Shown: positions 7,308 through 15,187 of the stretch, in pieces | Numbering within the stretch: the stretch's first letter is position 1 | Layout: the number at the start of each line of letters is the position of its first letter | Assembly (NCBI GenBank): GCA_964450865.1 | Contig: CAYVHB010000028.1 | Coordinates: 1-38,164, forward strand | Length of the DNA stretch: 38,164 bases | Source: CAYVHB01 sp964450865 | GTDB lineage: Bacteria > Bacillota > Clostridia > Saccharofermentanales > UBA5734 | Direction: 5' to 3' | The notes under the pieces: model-generated | Seen by the model: only the letters and a program-made list of their open reading frames with translations | Database searches by the model: none | Told to the model about the DNA's origin: nothing | Position numbers and translations under genes: made by a program

Positions 7308-9251
7308 ATGCTGGATTTACATTATTTGCAGCTGCTGGCCAATCAGTATCCCAATATGCAGGCAGCGGCCACGGAGGTTATCCGCCTGAATGGCGTTATG
7401 AGCCTGCCCAAGGGGACTGAATTTTTCTTCAGTGACCTGCATGGCGAACACGAAGCCTTTATCCATCTGCTGCGCAGTGCCTCCGGATTCATCCGGACCA
7501 AGGTTGACGACCGTTTTGAACAGTCAGTCAGCAAGGCCGAGCGCATCGCCTTGTCCAACCTGATTTATTATCCGGAACGCGAACTGGCCGATATCTCGCA
7601 GCAGCAGGCTGATACCGTTGACTGGTGCAAGATAACCGTCTATCGGCTGCTTGAGGTCAGCAAGATTGTCTCGGCCAAGTATACCCGCCAGCAAGTACGC
7701 AAGAAACTCCCCGCCCAGTTTGCCAACCTGATTGACGAATTGCTGCATATTGATTCAACAACCAAAGCTCCCTTTTTCGACGCCATTATCCAGTCCATCG
7801 TTGATACCGATATGATGAATGATTTCATAACCAGTCTCTGCATCCTGGTCCAGCGGCTGGCCATCGACCGTCTGCATATTATTGGCGACATCTTCGACCG
7901 TGGTCCGCGCCCGGATGCCATCATGAATGCCCTGATTGACTTTCACCAGGTTGACATCCAGTGGGGCAATCATGACATTTCCTGGATGGGCGCATTCACT
8001 GGCAACTGGGCCTGTATTGCCAATGTCATCCGCCTGGGTGTCAGTTACAATAGCTTCGATCTGCTCGAGGACTCCTATGGGATCAATCTGCGCCCGCTTT
8101 CGATCTTCGCCGCACAGGTCTACCAGGATGACCCCTGCAGCCGGTTTGCCCCGCATATCCTTGATGAGAACAAATATGCAACTGTCGACAGCGCCCTGGC
8201 GGCCAAGATGCACAAGGCCATCGCCGTCATCCAGTTCAAGGTTGAAAGCCAGCTGATCGCCCGCCATCCTGAATATGGCATGGACGACCGCCGGCTGCTG
8301 GAGAAAATTGACTACGCGCAGGGCATACTCACAATCGGTGAGAAGTCCTGGCAATTGCAGGACACCCTGTTCCCGACGATTGACCCGAGCCAGCCACTGG
8401 CCCTGACCAGCGGCGAAGAAGAACTGATGAAGACGATAGCTGCTTCATTCCGGCATAGCGAAAAGCTCCAGCGCCACATTCGTTTCCTCTATGCCCAGGG
8501 CAGCACCTACCTGAAAGTCAATGGCAATCTGCTTTATCATGGCTGCATCCCGATGACGGAGCAGGGCACCTTCATGGAAGCCAGCCTGGGTGGCGAGACC
8601 TATGCCGGCAAAGCATATCTCGATTATGTCGACCGCATGGTCCGCCAGGCCTATTTTGCCCCGGCCCATTCCCAGGAAAAATACGACGCCCGTGATTTCC
8701 TCTGGTATCTGTGGTGCGGTCCGAAATCCCCACTCTTTGGCAAGAACAAAATGGCAACCTTTGAACGATATTTCATCGCAGATAAGTCAACACATAAGGA
8801 AGTCATGAATCCCTACTATAAACAGCTCGACAGCCGGGCAACCTGCGAAGCGATTCTGCGCGAGTTCGGCCTTGACCCGGCCCGGGCCCACATCATCAAC
8901 GGGCATGTGCCGGTCAAGCTGAAAGCCGGTGAAAGCCCGGTCAAGGGCGAAGGCCTGCTCTACGTAATCGATGGCGGTATTTCCAAGGCCTATCAGTCCC
9001 ACACCGGTATCGGCGGCTACACCCTGATCTATAACTCCCGTTTCCTGGCCCTGGCCGAGCATTCGCCATTCCATGTCGATGCCGACCAGCGCCCGATCGA
9101 CTTCACGCCGACGGTCCGGATCGTCGAGACCATGCCCCGGCGCGTGACCGTTGCTGACACCGACGAAGGCCAGGTCATTGCCGGCCAGGTCGCCGAACTG
9201 ACCGCATTGCTTGCCGCTTACCGCAATGGCGAAATCGAAGAGCGCAACTGA
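7308..9251 (+). CDS. fbp: Fructose-1,6-bisphosphatase, class III (Firmicutes type)
   Basis: Hydrolyses fructose-1,6-bisphosphate to fructose-6-phosphate in gluconeogenesis; a cytosolic metallophosphatase. The 647-aa product is close to the usual length (about 640-670). Metal-site motifs: SDLHGE at residues 42-47, GDIFDRGPRPD from 193, and WGNHD at 219-223; a late NGHVPVK motif is also present. The ATG at 7308 is chosen because GGAGGT lies 4-5 nt upstream; an in-frame ATG at 7266 would start inside a repeat and has no ribosome site. It is transcribed alone, away from the ligase operon. Class III enzymes are typical of Bacillota and fit the taxonomic guess. Confidence 0.95.
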   Translation: MLDLHYLQLLANQYPNMQAAATEVIRLNGVMSLPKGTEFFFSDLHGEHEAFIHLLRSASGFIRTKVDDRFEQSVSKAERIALSNLIYYPERELADISQQQADTVDWCKITVYRLLEVSKIVSAKYTRQQVRKKLPAQFANLIDELLHIDSTTKAPFFDAIIQSIVDTDMMNDFITSLCILVQRLAIDRLHIIGDIFDRGPRPDAIMNALIDFHQVDIQWGNHDISWMGAFTGNWACIANVIRLGVSYNSFDLLEDSYGINLRPLSIFAAQVYQDDPCSRFAPHILDENKYATVDSALAAKMHKAIAVIQFKVESQLIARHPEYGMDDRRLLEKIDYAQGILTIGEKSWQLQDTLFPTIDPSQPLALTSGEEELMKTIAASFRHSEKLQRHIRFLYAQGSTYLKVNGNLLYHGCIPMTEQGTFMEASLGGETYAGKAYLDYVDRMVRQAYFAPAHSQEKYDARDFLWYLWCGPKSPLFGKNKMATFERYFIADKSTHKEVMNPYYKQLDSRATCEAILREFGLDPARAHIINGHVPVKLKAGESPVKGEGLLYVIDGGISKAYQSHTGIGGYTLIYNSRFLALAEHSPFHVDADQRPIDFTPTVRIVETMPRRVTVADTDEGQVIAGQVAELTALLAAYRNGEIEERN

Positions 9252-9368
9252 TCAGAAACCACGAGTAACACAAGCGACAATAACACCCGGGGATACCCGA
9301 ACCAGTCTGTCAATCCTGTCAGTCAAACCGGTTATGCCGACCCAATTTTAAAGAATGTGAGAATAAAC

Positions 9369-10016
9369 ATGCGCGCAGACGCACCCAGCAAAGTCTATTC
9401 ACCAGCCGAAGAATCCTTCAATCGAGTCACACATGGCCTGGGCGCCATTTTAAGCATCCCGGCTGCCGCCCTGCTGATCACCACGAGTACCAGCCATGGC
9501 AATTCGCTTGGCACCCTCTGTTATTTTATCTACGGCCTGACCCTGTTCATCCTGTATTTGTCATCAACCTTATACCATAGTCAGTCCAACAGCCAGACTA
9601 AGCGGATCCTGCGGACGGTCGACTGTTCGGCCATCTACCTGCTGATCGCCGGCTCCTATACGCCGGTGACATTGCTAGGACTGCCGGGCGTCTGGGGCTG
9701 GTCCATATTCGCTGCGATCTGGAGCCTGGCCGCCCTTGGCATCATCCTGAACTGGCTGAATATCAAGCGCATCAAGGTCATTTCGAACGTTCTGTACCTG
9801 GTCATGGGCTGGCTGATCGTCATAGCATCCCGGCCCATGACAAAGTCATTACCCCACGGCTTGCTGTCGCTCATCCTGATCGGCGGCCTGTTCTATACCA
9901 TCGGCGTCATTTTCTATGCTGCCCGGCGCCTGCGTTTCAATCATGGCATCTGGCATCTGTTCGTCCTGGCCGGCAGTCTCTGCCATTACCTGGGCTTCCT
10001 GTTCTACCTGTCCTGA
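9369..10016 (+). CDS. Hemolysin III / PAQR-like membrane protein
   Basis: Seven-helix integral membrane protein of the HlyIII (YqfA/YplQ) branch of the PAQR superfamily; the bacterial role is unsettled (membrane homeostasis is often suggested). The 215-aa protein shows the family pattern: N-terminal EESFNRVTHGLGA, the helix pair with LSSTLYHS, RTVDCSAIYLLIAGSYTPV, and C-terminal FNHGIWHLFVLAGSLCHY. The conserved His and Asp residues of the putative zinc site are all present. The ATG at 9369 is preferred over a GTG at 9357 because of the GTGAG stretch upstream, but the difference is only four residues. The 3' end overlaps the convergent phosphoesterase gene by 13 bp. Confidence 0.92.
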   Translation: MRADAPSKVYSPAEESFNRVTHGLGAILSIPAAALLITTSTSHGNSLGTLCYFIYGLTLFILYLSSTLYHSQSNSQTKRILRTVDCSAIYLLIAGSYTPVTLLGLPGVWGWSIFAAIWSLAALGIILNWLNIKRIKVISNVLYLVMGWLIVIASRPMTKSLPHGLLSLILIGGLFYTIGVIFYAARRLRFNHGIWHLFVLAGSLCHYLGFLFYLS

Positions 10017-10936
10017 GGAACGGCTTCAGGGCTGGCAGACTGGGCTTTGAGGTCGTACCGTTCAATCGGTTCAGGACCACGAATCATATTGCGGGCAATC
10101 CGCAGGATCCCATCCTGATCCGAACGCACCCGCCACTCAATCAGTGAAATCATCCCCTGATCAATTTCGATCCCCGTAATCCCGCGTGAATGAATACAAC
10201 AGCCAGAATTGAAGTAAGGCAGCTCGTCTGCTTTGGGAAACTTGGCCCGGTGCGTATGGCCGCAAATCAGCATCATCCGGTTGCTCTCAATCCATTTGTT
10301 GTAAACCTTCTCGATTTTGTGGCGTTTGTGGTAATTTTTTGCCGGACTAGCCGGATTCTGGAAGCCAACAATATGCATGAAGCGCCAGAAATAGCGCAGC
10401 ATCAGCATCGATAGAACCCAAAGCTGGTCATTGATCAGGTCCCCCTGATGACCATGAACCGTCAGGATCTCCTGTCCAGTCCGGGCATGCTTCAGGACCA
10501 GCCCTTCGTAAGGAACAATGCCGCGAAACAAATCACGGTCTTCTTCGTTATACTCATCATAATAATAGTAAAAATTGCGGCGCACGAATTGATCGTCCTT
10601 GAGATACATATTATGGTTACCATACAAGATGATCAGGCGATCCTCGCTGAAAAACCGTTTCAAAGTATGATACACATCATTATAGGCCAGGCGAATGTGC
10701 TTGAATTTGGCATGTTCCCATAGCTCATCCCCATCCCCGGCTTCGATATAGACAAACCCGTTGTAATAGTAGTAATTCAGGGCATACAGAAACACATTCT
10801 GATTGTGGGCAAATTCATCAGCCAGGCTATTATCGCCACGGTGGCAGTCACTGAAAATAATATAGCGGGAATTCTCGTCAAAATATTCGACCCGGGCCTC
10901 CCGATAGGCCTGATTCAGGCGTTTGTCAGTCCACAT
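10004..10936 (-). CDS. Calcineurin-like metallophosphoesterase
   Basis: Cytosolic di-metal phosphoesterase of unknown substrate. All five core motifs are present: D30-x-H32 in FSDCHRGD, GDGDE at 67-71, GNHN at 106-109, the VHGHQGD block, and CGHTH near residue 236. It resembles LpxH/YkuE-type UDP-sugar or cyclic-nucleotide phosphoesterases, but a Gram-positive host makes an LpxH role unlikely. The start at ATGTGG (10936) gives GAGG about 8 nt upstream; longer in-frame starts lack a ribosome site. At 310 aa it is of ordinary length. The last 13 bp overlap the end of the hemolysin III-like gene tail to tail. Confidence 0.88.
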   Translation of the reverse strand: MWTDKRLNQAYREARVEYFDENSRYIIFSDCHRGDNSLADEFAHNQNVFLYALNYYYYNGFVYIEAGDGDELWEHAKFKHIRLAYNDVYHTLKRFFSEDRLIILYGNHNMYLKDDQFVRRNFYYYYDEYNEEDRDLFRGIVPYEGLVLKHARTGQEILTVHGHQGDLINDQLWVLSMLMLRYFWRFMHIVGFQNPASPAKNYHKRHKIEKVYNKWIESNRMMLICGHTHRAKFPKADELPYFNSGCCIHSRGITGIEIDQGMISLIEWRVRSDQDGILRIARNMIRGPEPIERYDLKAQSASPEAVPQDR

Positions 10937-11271
10937 ATTCATCACCTCGCGACAACAGGGTGGACGTCGCACACACGGCGCATCATGGGGTTCTGTAACC
11001 ATTATACCTCTTTTTGACTTGACAAGCGCAATGAACAAGTCAACAGGCCAGGACCAACCAGCAAAAACACCGGCGGATCAGCAGGCCAATCAGGCCCAGG
11101 ATCCCCGGTGCTTTTGCTATTCAGCCAGATGAATAAGCTCATTCAGGCCGCAGTGCTTATTTGTCGCTTTTCACTTCAGCCTGTCCTGCTCATTCAGCTT
11201 GTTTTGCCGTTTTGTGTTTTGAGTCTCATTGACTCATGCAGGCCGTATTGCTTATTTTCCAGCTTATTCAA
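10937..11271. other. Spacer with a pair of imperfect direct repeats
   Basis: 335 bp without a supported gene. Two related segments, 11137-11163 and 11231-11258, share CTCAT..CAGGCCG..TGCTTATTT about 94 bp apart. Short ATTCA/TGAAT inverted pairs lie at 11120-11145. This is downstream of the Gln-rich protein gene (minus strand) and upstream of the phosphoesterase gene; no clear U-tailed terminator is visible. Confidence 0.5.
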
Positions 11272-11847
11272 TCAGTTCTTGCCACGCTGAATCTGCGAAC
11301 CATCACCGGTTGGCACACAAGAGGTGCTGCGGATCTGGTCCCGATCACCAGCCTGATTACGCTGCGGATTACCGCTCGCATTCTGGTAATTGCTCCCGCC
11401 CGGCTCACAATCCTGATCCTGCTGACGCTCGCGAATCCGGGAGGCTTCAGTGGCGGAATCACAGCTGGTACCATCCGGCTGATTTCCGGATGCCGTTGTC
11501 ACCTGCTCACGTTGACGATTCTGCTCCTGGGACGGTTCGCCCACGGGACCGGTTTCACAGGTCGGGTCGGACTGCCGGATCTGGCTTGTTACCTGCTCGC
11601 GCTGCTGTTGCTGGCTTGCAGCTTGCTCGTATTGCTGATTGTCAGCAATACTGTAACCAATCTGTTCAGTCGCACGAATCTGCTCCGTGACCGCACAAGT
11701 CTCCGTAATCCGATTCTGCTCAGTTGCCTGATTCTGATTACGAATTGCTGCCATGACTGCAGAATTAGCCATGCCAAGAACCAGGGCACCCGACAAAACC
11801 CCCAGTGCGATAAATCCCCGAATTGTCATTTTCCTCATCTTGCGCAT
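11272..11847 (-). CDS. Secreted Gln/Asn-rich protein with spaced cysteines
   Basis: I do not recognise a family. The 191-aa product starts with a Lys/Arg-rich n-region and a hydrophobic core (IALGVLSGALVLGMANSAVMA), a signal peptide probably cut near residues 33-35. The mature part is low in hydrophobics and very rich in Gln, Asn, Arg, Thr and Ser, so likely disordered. Five cysteines (51, 97, 129, 147, 177) sit in similar short contexts such as DPTCETG, DQDCEPG and STSCVPTG, like degenerate repeat units. The start at 11847 has AAGGGG about 7 nt upstream. The reverse strand has a longer open frame, but without a ribosome site or credible protein features. It could be a matrix, spore-coat-like or surface protein. 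Confidence 0.65.
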   Translation of the reverse strand: MRKMRKMTIRGFIALGVLSGALVLGMANSAVMAAIRNQNQATEQNRITETCAVTEQIRATEQIGYSIADNQQYEQAASQQQQREQVTSQIRQSDPTCETGPVGEPSQEQNRQREQVTTASGNQPDGTSCDSATEASRIRERQQDQDCEPGGSNYQNASGNPQRNQAGDRDQIRSTSCVPTGDGSQIQRGKN

Positions 11848-11897
11848 ATGGATCCCCTTTCTGACAGTCCAGGACTGCCACAAACATTGCTGTACGC

Positions 11898-11954
11898 TGT
11901 CTATACCGGCGCCAGCTGATTGTCTATACTGATAAATACGCTACCCTGTATAAT
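11898..11954 (+). promoter_or_regulatory. Divergent regulatory region: TATAAT box and a repeated TGTCTATAC
   Basis: A perfect TATAAT lies at 11949-11954, 80 bp before the membrane-protein gene, but the nearest TTGTCT is 23 bp away, too far for a standard -35. TGTCTATAC occurs twice (11898-11906 and 11921-11929), 23 bp apart, between the divergent starts at 11847 and 12034; it could be an operator pair. Confidence 0.4.
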
Positions 11955-12033
11955 TATGAGAGGGATAAAAGCTAAAACGACTCGAGATTACTGTAATAGT
12001 AGTGATCATTGTGAAGTTGCGAGGAGATCTGAA

Positions 12034-13392
12034 ATGGAACGCAATTGGCTGGGACTCGATCTACTGCGCGGACTGGGACTGTTTGGCCTGATTGGCATGC
12101 ATACTGCCTTTTATTATTTCAGCGGGCTCTGGAAACTTGATCTGGAAAATCCACCCCTCATCATAACGATAATCGGCTTTCTCCTGATGTTTGCCGGCTT
12201 ATTCGCAATGATCAGCGGCGCGGTACACGCCATGGACATCTGGCGACTGGCTATTGACAAACAGCGTTCATCTGCCATGATCCTGCGTAAAAAAATAATC
12301 ACGGGTGGATTCATCCTGATCGTTGCCTATCTATATTTCATTTTCACTGGCCCGGGCCTGGCGGACTTTAGCCGCCAGCGGATGGATAACAGCCTGCTCG
12401 TCGAATGGATCCGTTACAACCGCTGGCCGGAATTGAGCCTGGACCGACTGCTTTATGTGGACAGCCTGGTCATGATCGGGCTCAATGTCTGGCTGGTCAG
12501 CCTGATCCTGCTGGCATTGCGCCAATTTAATCGCCTGAAGCCAATCCGGGTCCTGAGCCTCGGTGGAATAGTGATGGCGCTGTCTTTGCTGCGTCTCCCT
12601 CTCTACCCGCTATATCAGGACGCAGTCGCCCGGCACCAGTGGCTCCAGATCCTGCTGCTGAACTGGCTGGTGAATAAAAACAATCCCCTGCTGCCTTACC
12701 TGGCGTTCGGCCTGCTCGGCGCCTGGATCGGCCTGCTCCTGGAAAACAGCCAGCAGGCGGCAGCCTGGAAGCGCAATCGCCTTCAGATCGGACTATTGGG
12801 CCTTGCGCTCCTCATGATTGGCCTGATTCTATATATATGCTTGCCCGACACCATGCTGCAGCGGGCCATCGATGGCAAATGGTACAGCATCATGCTTTTC
12901 CAGCTCGGCCTGTTCATGCTGCTGATCCTGGCCGCCGTAAGCCGGCTCGACCAGCCCGGGAAATCAGAACCCGGACACCCGAAACCCGCTCGCCTGAAAT
13001 CCACAACGCCAGAAGCCGGTAACCAAAAACCCGGAACTCCAGACGCCCGATCCAGTCAGCCAGGAACAATCTGCCGCTTTCTGCTCCGCTTCGGCACAGC
13101 CGGCCTGACAGCCTTTTTCTGGGAAAGCGTCCTATCCGCCCTGAGCTGGCGCCTTCTGACTTTTTTCTGGCCGAATTTGCAACTGGAAATTGTCCCCGCC
13201 CTGGCATATGGCTTCCTGTTAGCGCTGCTTTGGGGCCTCATCCTGACCTTCTGGAGTCGCTGGCGCTACATCGGCAGCCTGGAATGGCTATACGGCCAGA
13301 CAATCCGCATACTAAGCGGAGCCAGCCGAAAAGCCGAAAAACTGCGCCAGCCTGCCACCCGAAGCCAACAAAAAACCACAACCCAAACATAA
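12034..13392 (+). CDS. Polytopic membrane protein, acyltransferase-like
   Basis: About ten hydrophobic segments. The N-terminus (ERNWLGLDLLRGLGLFGLIGMHTAFYY) follows the pattern of membrane acyltransferase families such as DUF1624/HGSNAT-like, DUF418 and acyltransferase 3, where an Asp-x-x-Arg-Gly and a helix-borne His mark the active face. Exact family assignment is uncertain. The ATG at 12034 has GAGGAG 7 nt upstream, which fixes the start; product 452 aa. Residues about 305-346 form a Pro/Lys/Gly-rich low-complexity linker between membrane segments, apparently a repeat-derived insertion. A PaaK-like adenylate-forming gene follows after 93 nt in the same direction, so an activated acyl group could be the donor; that is inference. 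Confidence 0.6.
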   Translation: MERNWLGLDLLRGLGLFGLIGMHTAFYYFSGLWKLDLENPPLIITIIGFLLMFAGLFAMISGAVHAMDIWRLAIDKQRSSAMILRKKIITGGFILIVAYLYFIFTGPGLADFSRQRMDNSLLVEWIRYNRWPELSLDRLLYVDSLVMIGLNVWLVSLILLALRQFNRLKPIRVLSLGGIVMALSLLRLPLYPLYQDAVARHQWLQILLLNWLVNKNNPLLPYLAFGLLGAWIGLLLENSQQAAAWKRNRLQIGLLGLALLMIGLILYICLPDTMLQRAIDGKWYSIMLFQLGLFMLLILAAVSRLDQPGKSEPGHPKPARLKSTTPEAGNQKPGTPDARSSQPGTICRFLLRFGTAGLTAFFWESVLSALSWRLLTFFWPNLQLEIVPALAYGFLLALLWGLILTFWSRWRYIGSLEWLYGQTIRILSGASRKAEKLRQPATRSQQKTTTQT

Positions 13393-13485
13393 ATCCCAGC
13401 TCCTGTTACACCCGCAGCTGAATGGACAATGCAATATGAGACAGACCTGGACGCCGGCAATAACTGGCTCACCGGAGGACACAAA

Positions 13486-14961
13486 ATGAACCCGCTGCGC
13501 TTAATCCTCGATTACCTGAACCTGACATGGCGACGCAACCTGGCCTCAACCGAAGCAATCAACCGCTATCAGCAACGCACTGTATTAAACCTGCTCCGGC
13601 AGGTACGCCAGCACAGTCCATTCTATCAAAACCTGTACAGCGGCTACACCGTTGCCAACCTGCAAGACTATGCCCATCTGCCAACAATCAACAAAACAAT
13701 AATGATGGCCAATTTTGACACAATAAACACAGCCGGCCTGCGCCTGGCCGACGTCATGGCTTTTGCCCTGGCCAAAGAAACCGCCCATGACTACACCGGT
13801 TATTACCTGGACCAATACGTCGTCGGACTGTCCAGTGGAACCAGTGGCAACAAAGGACTCTATCTGACTCCAAAGGCCCTGACCCGGCGCCTGCCCGGCG
13901 TCTTCCTGGCCCGCGGCGGCGTCGGTATCCGCGACCTGCCACTTCGTATCCTGTTCATCCTGCGCGTCTTCAGCCAGGGATTCGCCGACATCCGCGCCCC
14001 CGGCATCGAGCTGCGCTACCTGCCATCCATGACCGAAATACCAGAAATCCTCAATACCTATCATCAAATGACCGCCAACATCCTGATGGCACCACCATCC
14101 GTGCTGCGCCAGATGCTGCCCATTGCCAGCCAGATCAAACAGCCCCCCCGCCGGATCATAACCTATGCCGAAGTATTGGAACCTGAGGAAAAGGCACGCC
14201 TGAGCCAGGCATTCCGGGCCCCGGTGGTAGAAATATACCAGGCCAGCGAAGGCCAGATCGCCAGTCCCTGTCGCGCCGGCCAATTGCACATCAACGAAGA
14301 CCTTGTCTACGTCGAACTATATGACAACGATGGTCAACCTGTCACCAGGCCCGGCCATACAGCCAGCCACATGCTGGTAACCAACCTGGTCAACACAGTC
14401 CAGCCCCTGCTGCGTTACGAAATGAATGACATCATCGAACTCGGCCCACCGTGCAGCTGTGGCAGCCATTACCGCGTCATCAGCCGAATCATCGGCCGCC
14501 ACGACGACGTCCTGCTCCTGCGCACCCAAACCGGCCAGATCCGGCCAGTATACCCGGACCTGGTCAGCCGCTGGATCATCACGACCGACGACCACATCCG
14601 CGAATTCCTCGTCCGCCAGACAGCCCCCGACCAGCTGCAAATCACCATCGACATCGACATCGACCAGAACCCGCTCCAACCAGCCCGCCCCGGCCAAACC
14701 ACCCATACAGCCCCACTCACCCACCCGCATGACCAGACGAGCCAAGCCTGCACCACCAGCCATGCACCAGGCAATGAAACCGCAATAATCACCAGACTCC
14801 ACGAACGACTCAAACAAGAACTGGCAACCTATGACATCAACTGCCACCTGACAATCAACGTCCAGCCAATCCAGCTACCAGCCGACAACCGCAAACTCAA
14901 ACGCTTCACCCGCGAAACACCTCAACCGGACAAAAACCCAGAACAATCAAAAGGCAAGTAA
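13486..14961 (+). CDS. PaaK/CapK-like adenylate-forming enzyme
   Basis: Related to phenylacetate-CoA ligase and coenzyme F390 synthetase: activates a carboxylate with ATP, probably for transfer to CoA or another acceptor. The 491-aa protein has the ATP-binding loop SSGTSGNKG at residues 116-124, EIYQASEGQIASPC near 265-278, and RYEMNDI followed by CSCG and IIGRHDD. The ATG at 13486 has GGAGGA 6 nt upstream. Residues about 395-433 are a His/Thr/Pro-rich low-complexity insert in the C-terminal domain. It probably forms a two-gene unit with the membrane protein upstream. A structured RNA candidate lies 42 bp after the stop. Substrate unknown. Confidence 0.85.
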   Translation: MNPLRLILDYLNLTWRRNLASTEAINRYQQRTVLNLLRQVRQHSPFYQNLYSGYTVANLQDYAHLPTINKTIMMANFDTINTAGLRLADVMAFALAKETAHDYTGYYLDQYVVGLSSGTSGNKGLYLTPKALTRRLPGVFLARGGVGIRDLPLRILFILRVFSQGFADIRAPGIELRYLPSMTEIPEILNTYHQMTANILMAPPSVLRQMLPIASQIKQPPRRIITYAEVLEPEEKARLSQAFRAPVVEIYQASEGQIASPCRAGQLHINEDLVYVELYDNDGQPVTRPGHTASHMLVTNLVNTVQPLLRYEMNDIIELGPPCSCGSHYRVISRIIGRHDDVLLLRTQTGQIRPVYPDLVSRWIITTDDHIREFLVRQTAPDQLQITIDIDIDQNPLQPARPGQTTHTAPLTHPHDQTSQACTTSHAPGNETAIITRLHERLKQELATYDINCHLTINVQPIQLPADNRKLKRFTRETPQPDKNPEQSKGK

Positions 14962-15002
14962 CACCCCAACCCTCCCCCCACACGGCAGAGGACAACCATA
15001 TT

Positions 15003-15182
15003 GGCCCGGCAGCTGGCCCACGCCACCACGCGGACCAATTGCAGCGAAACGTATAAAAGCCCGGTCCGGGACCGCTGCACCCGAGCGAGTTGATCGCGAA
15101 AGCGATCTTGTTCGAGCGAAGTGCACGGCCCCGGCCGGGCTATGTCTATATCTGAGCGAAAAGCGCAGCCTGCTGCCGGGCC
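15003..15182 (+). ncRNA. Structured RNA candidate with four AGCGA boxes (raiA-motif-like?)
   Basis: Closing stem: 15003-15013 with 15172-15182, 11 perfect pairs. A small hairpin follows (15014-15022 with 15029-15037). Central stem: 15058-15080 with 15121-15141, about 20 pairs with two single bulges, one mismatch and one G-U; a weak UAUA helix (15051-15055 with 15147-15151) extends it outward. The apical hairpin 15092-15107 is GATCGC-GAAA-GCGATC, a GNRA tetraloop. Two internal loops each place AGCGA opposite AGCGA (15043/15155 and 15084/15115), which can form G-C pairs flanked by tandem sheared G-A pairs. Both the GNRA loop and the G-A pairs work only on the plus strand. It lies between convergent genes; TTATTT follows the closing stem. 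From memory, raiA-motif RNAs of Clostridia are the first known class to test. Confidence 0.75.
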
Positions 15183-15187
15183 GTTAT

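Noticed and set aside
10004..10016. Tail-to-tail overlap of two genes as a regulatory device
   Set aside because: A 13-bp convergent overlap is common in compact genomes and gives no special signal here.
11236..11919. 227-codon hydrophobic plus-strand frame
   Set aside because: It is antisense to the Gln-rich secreted protein; CAG/CAA codons read backwards give Leu-rich frames. No ribosome site, whereas the minus-strand frame has a ribosome site and signal peptide.
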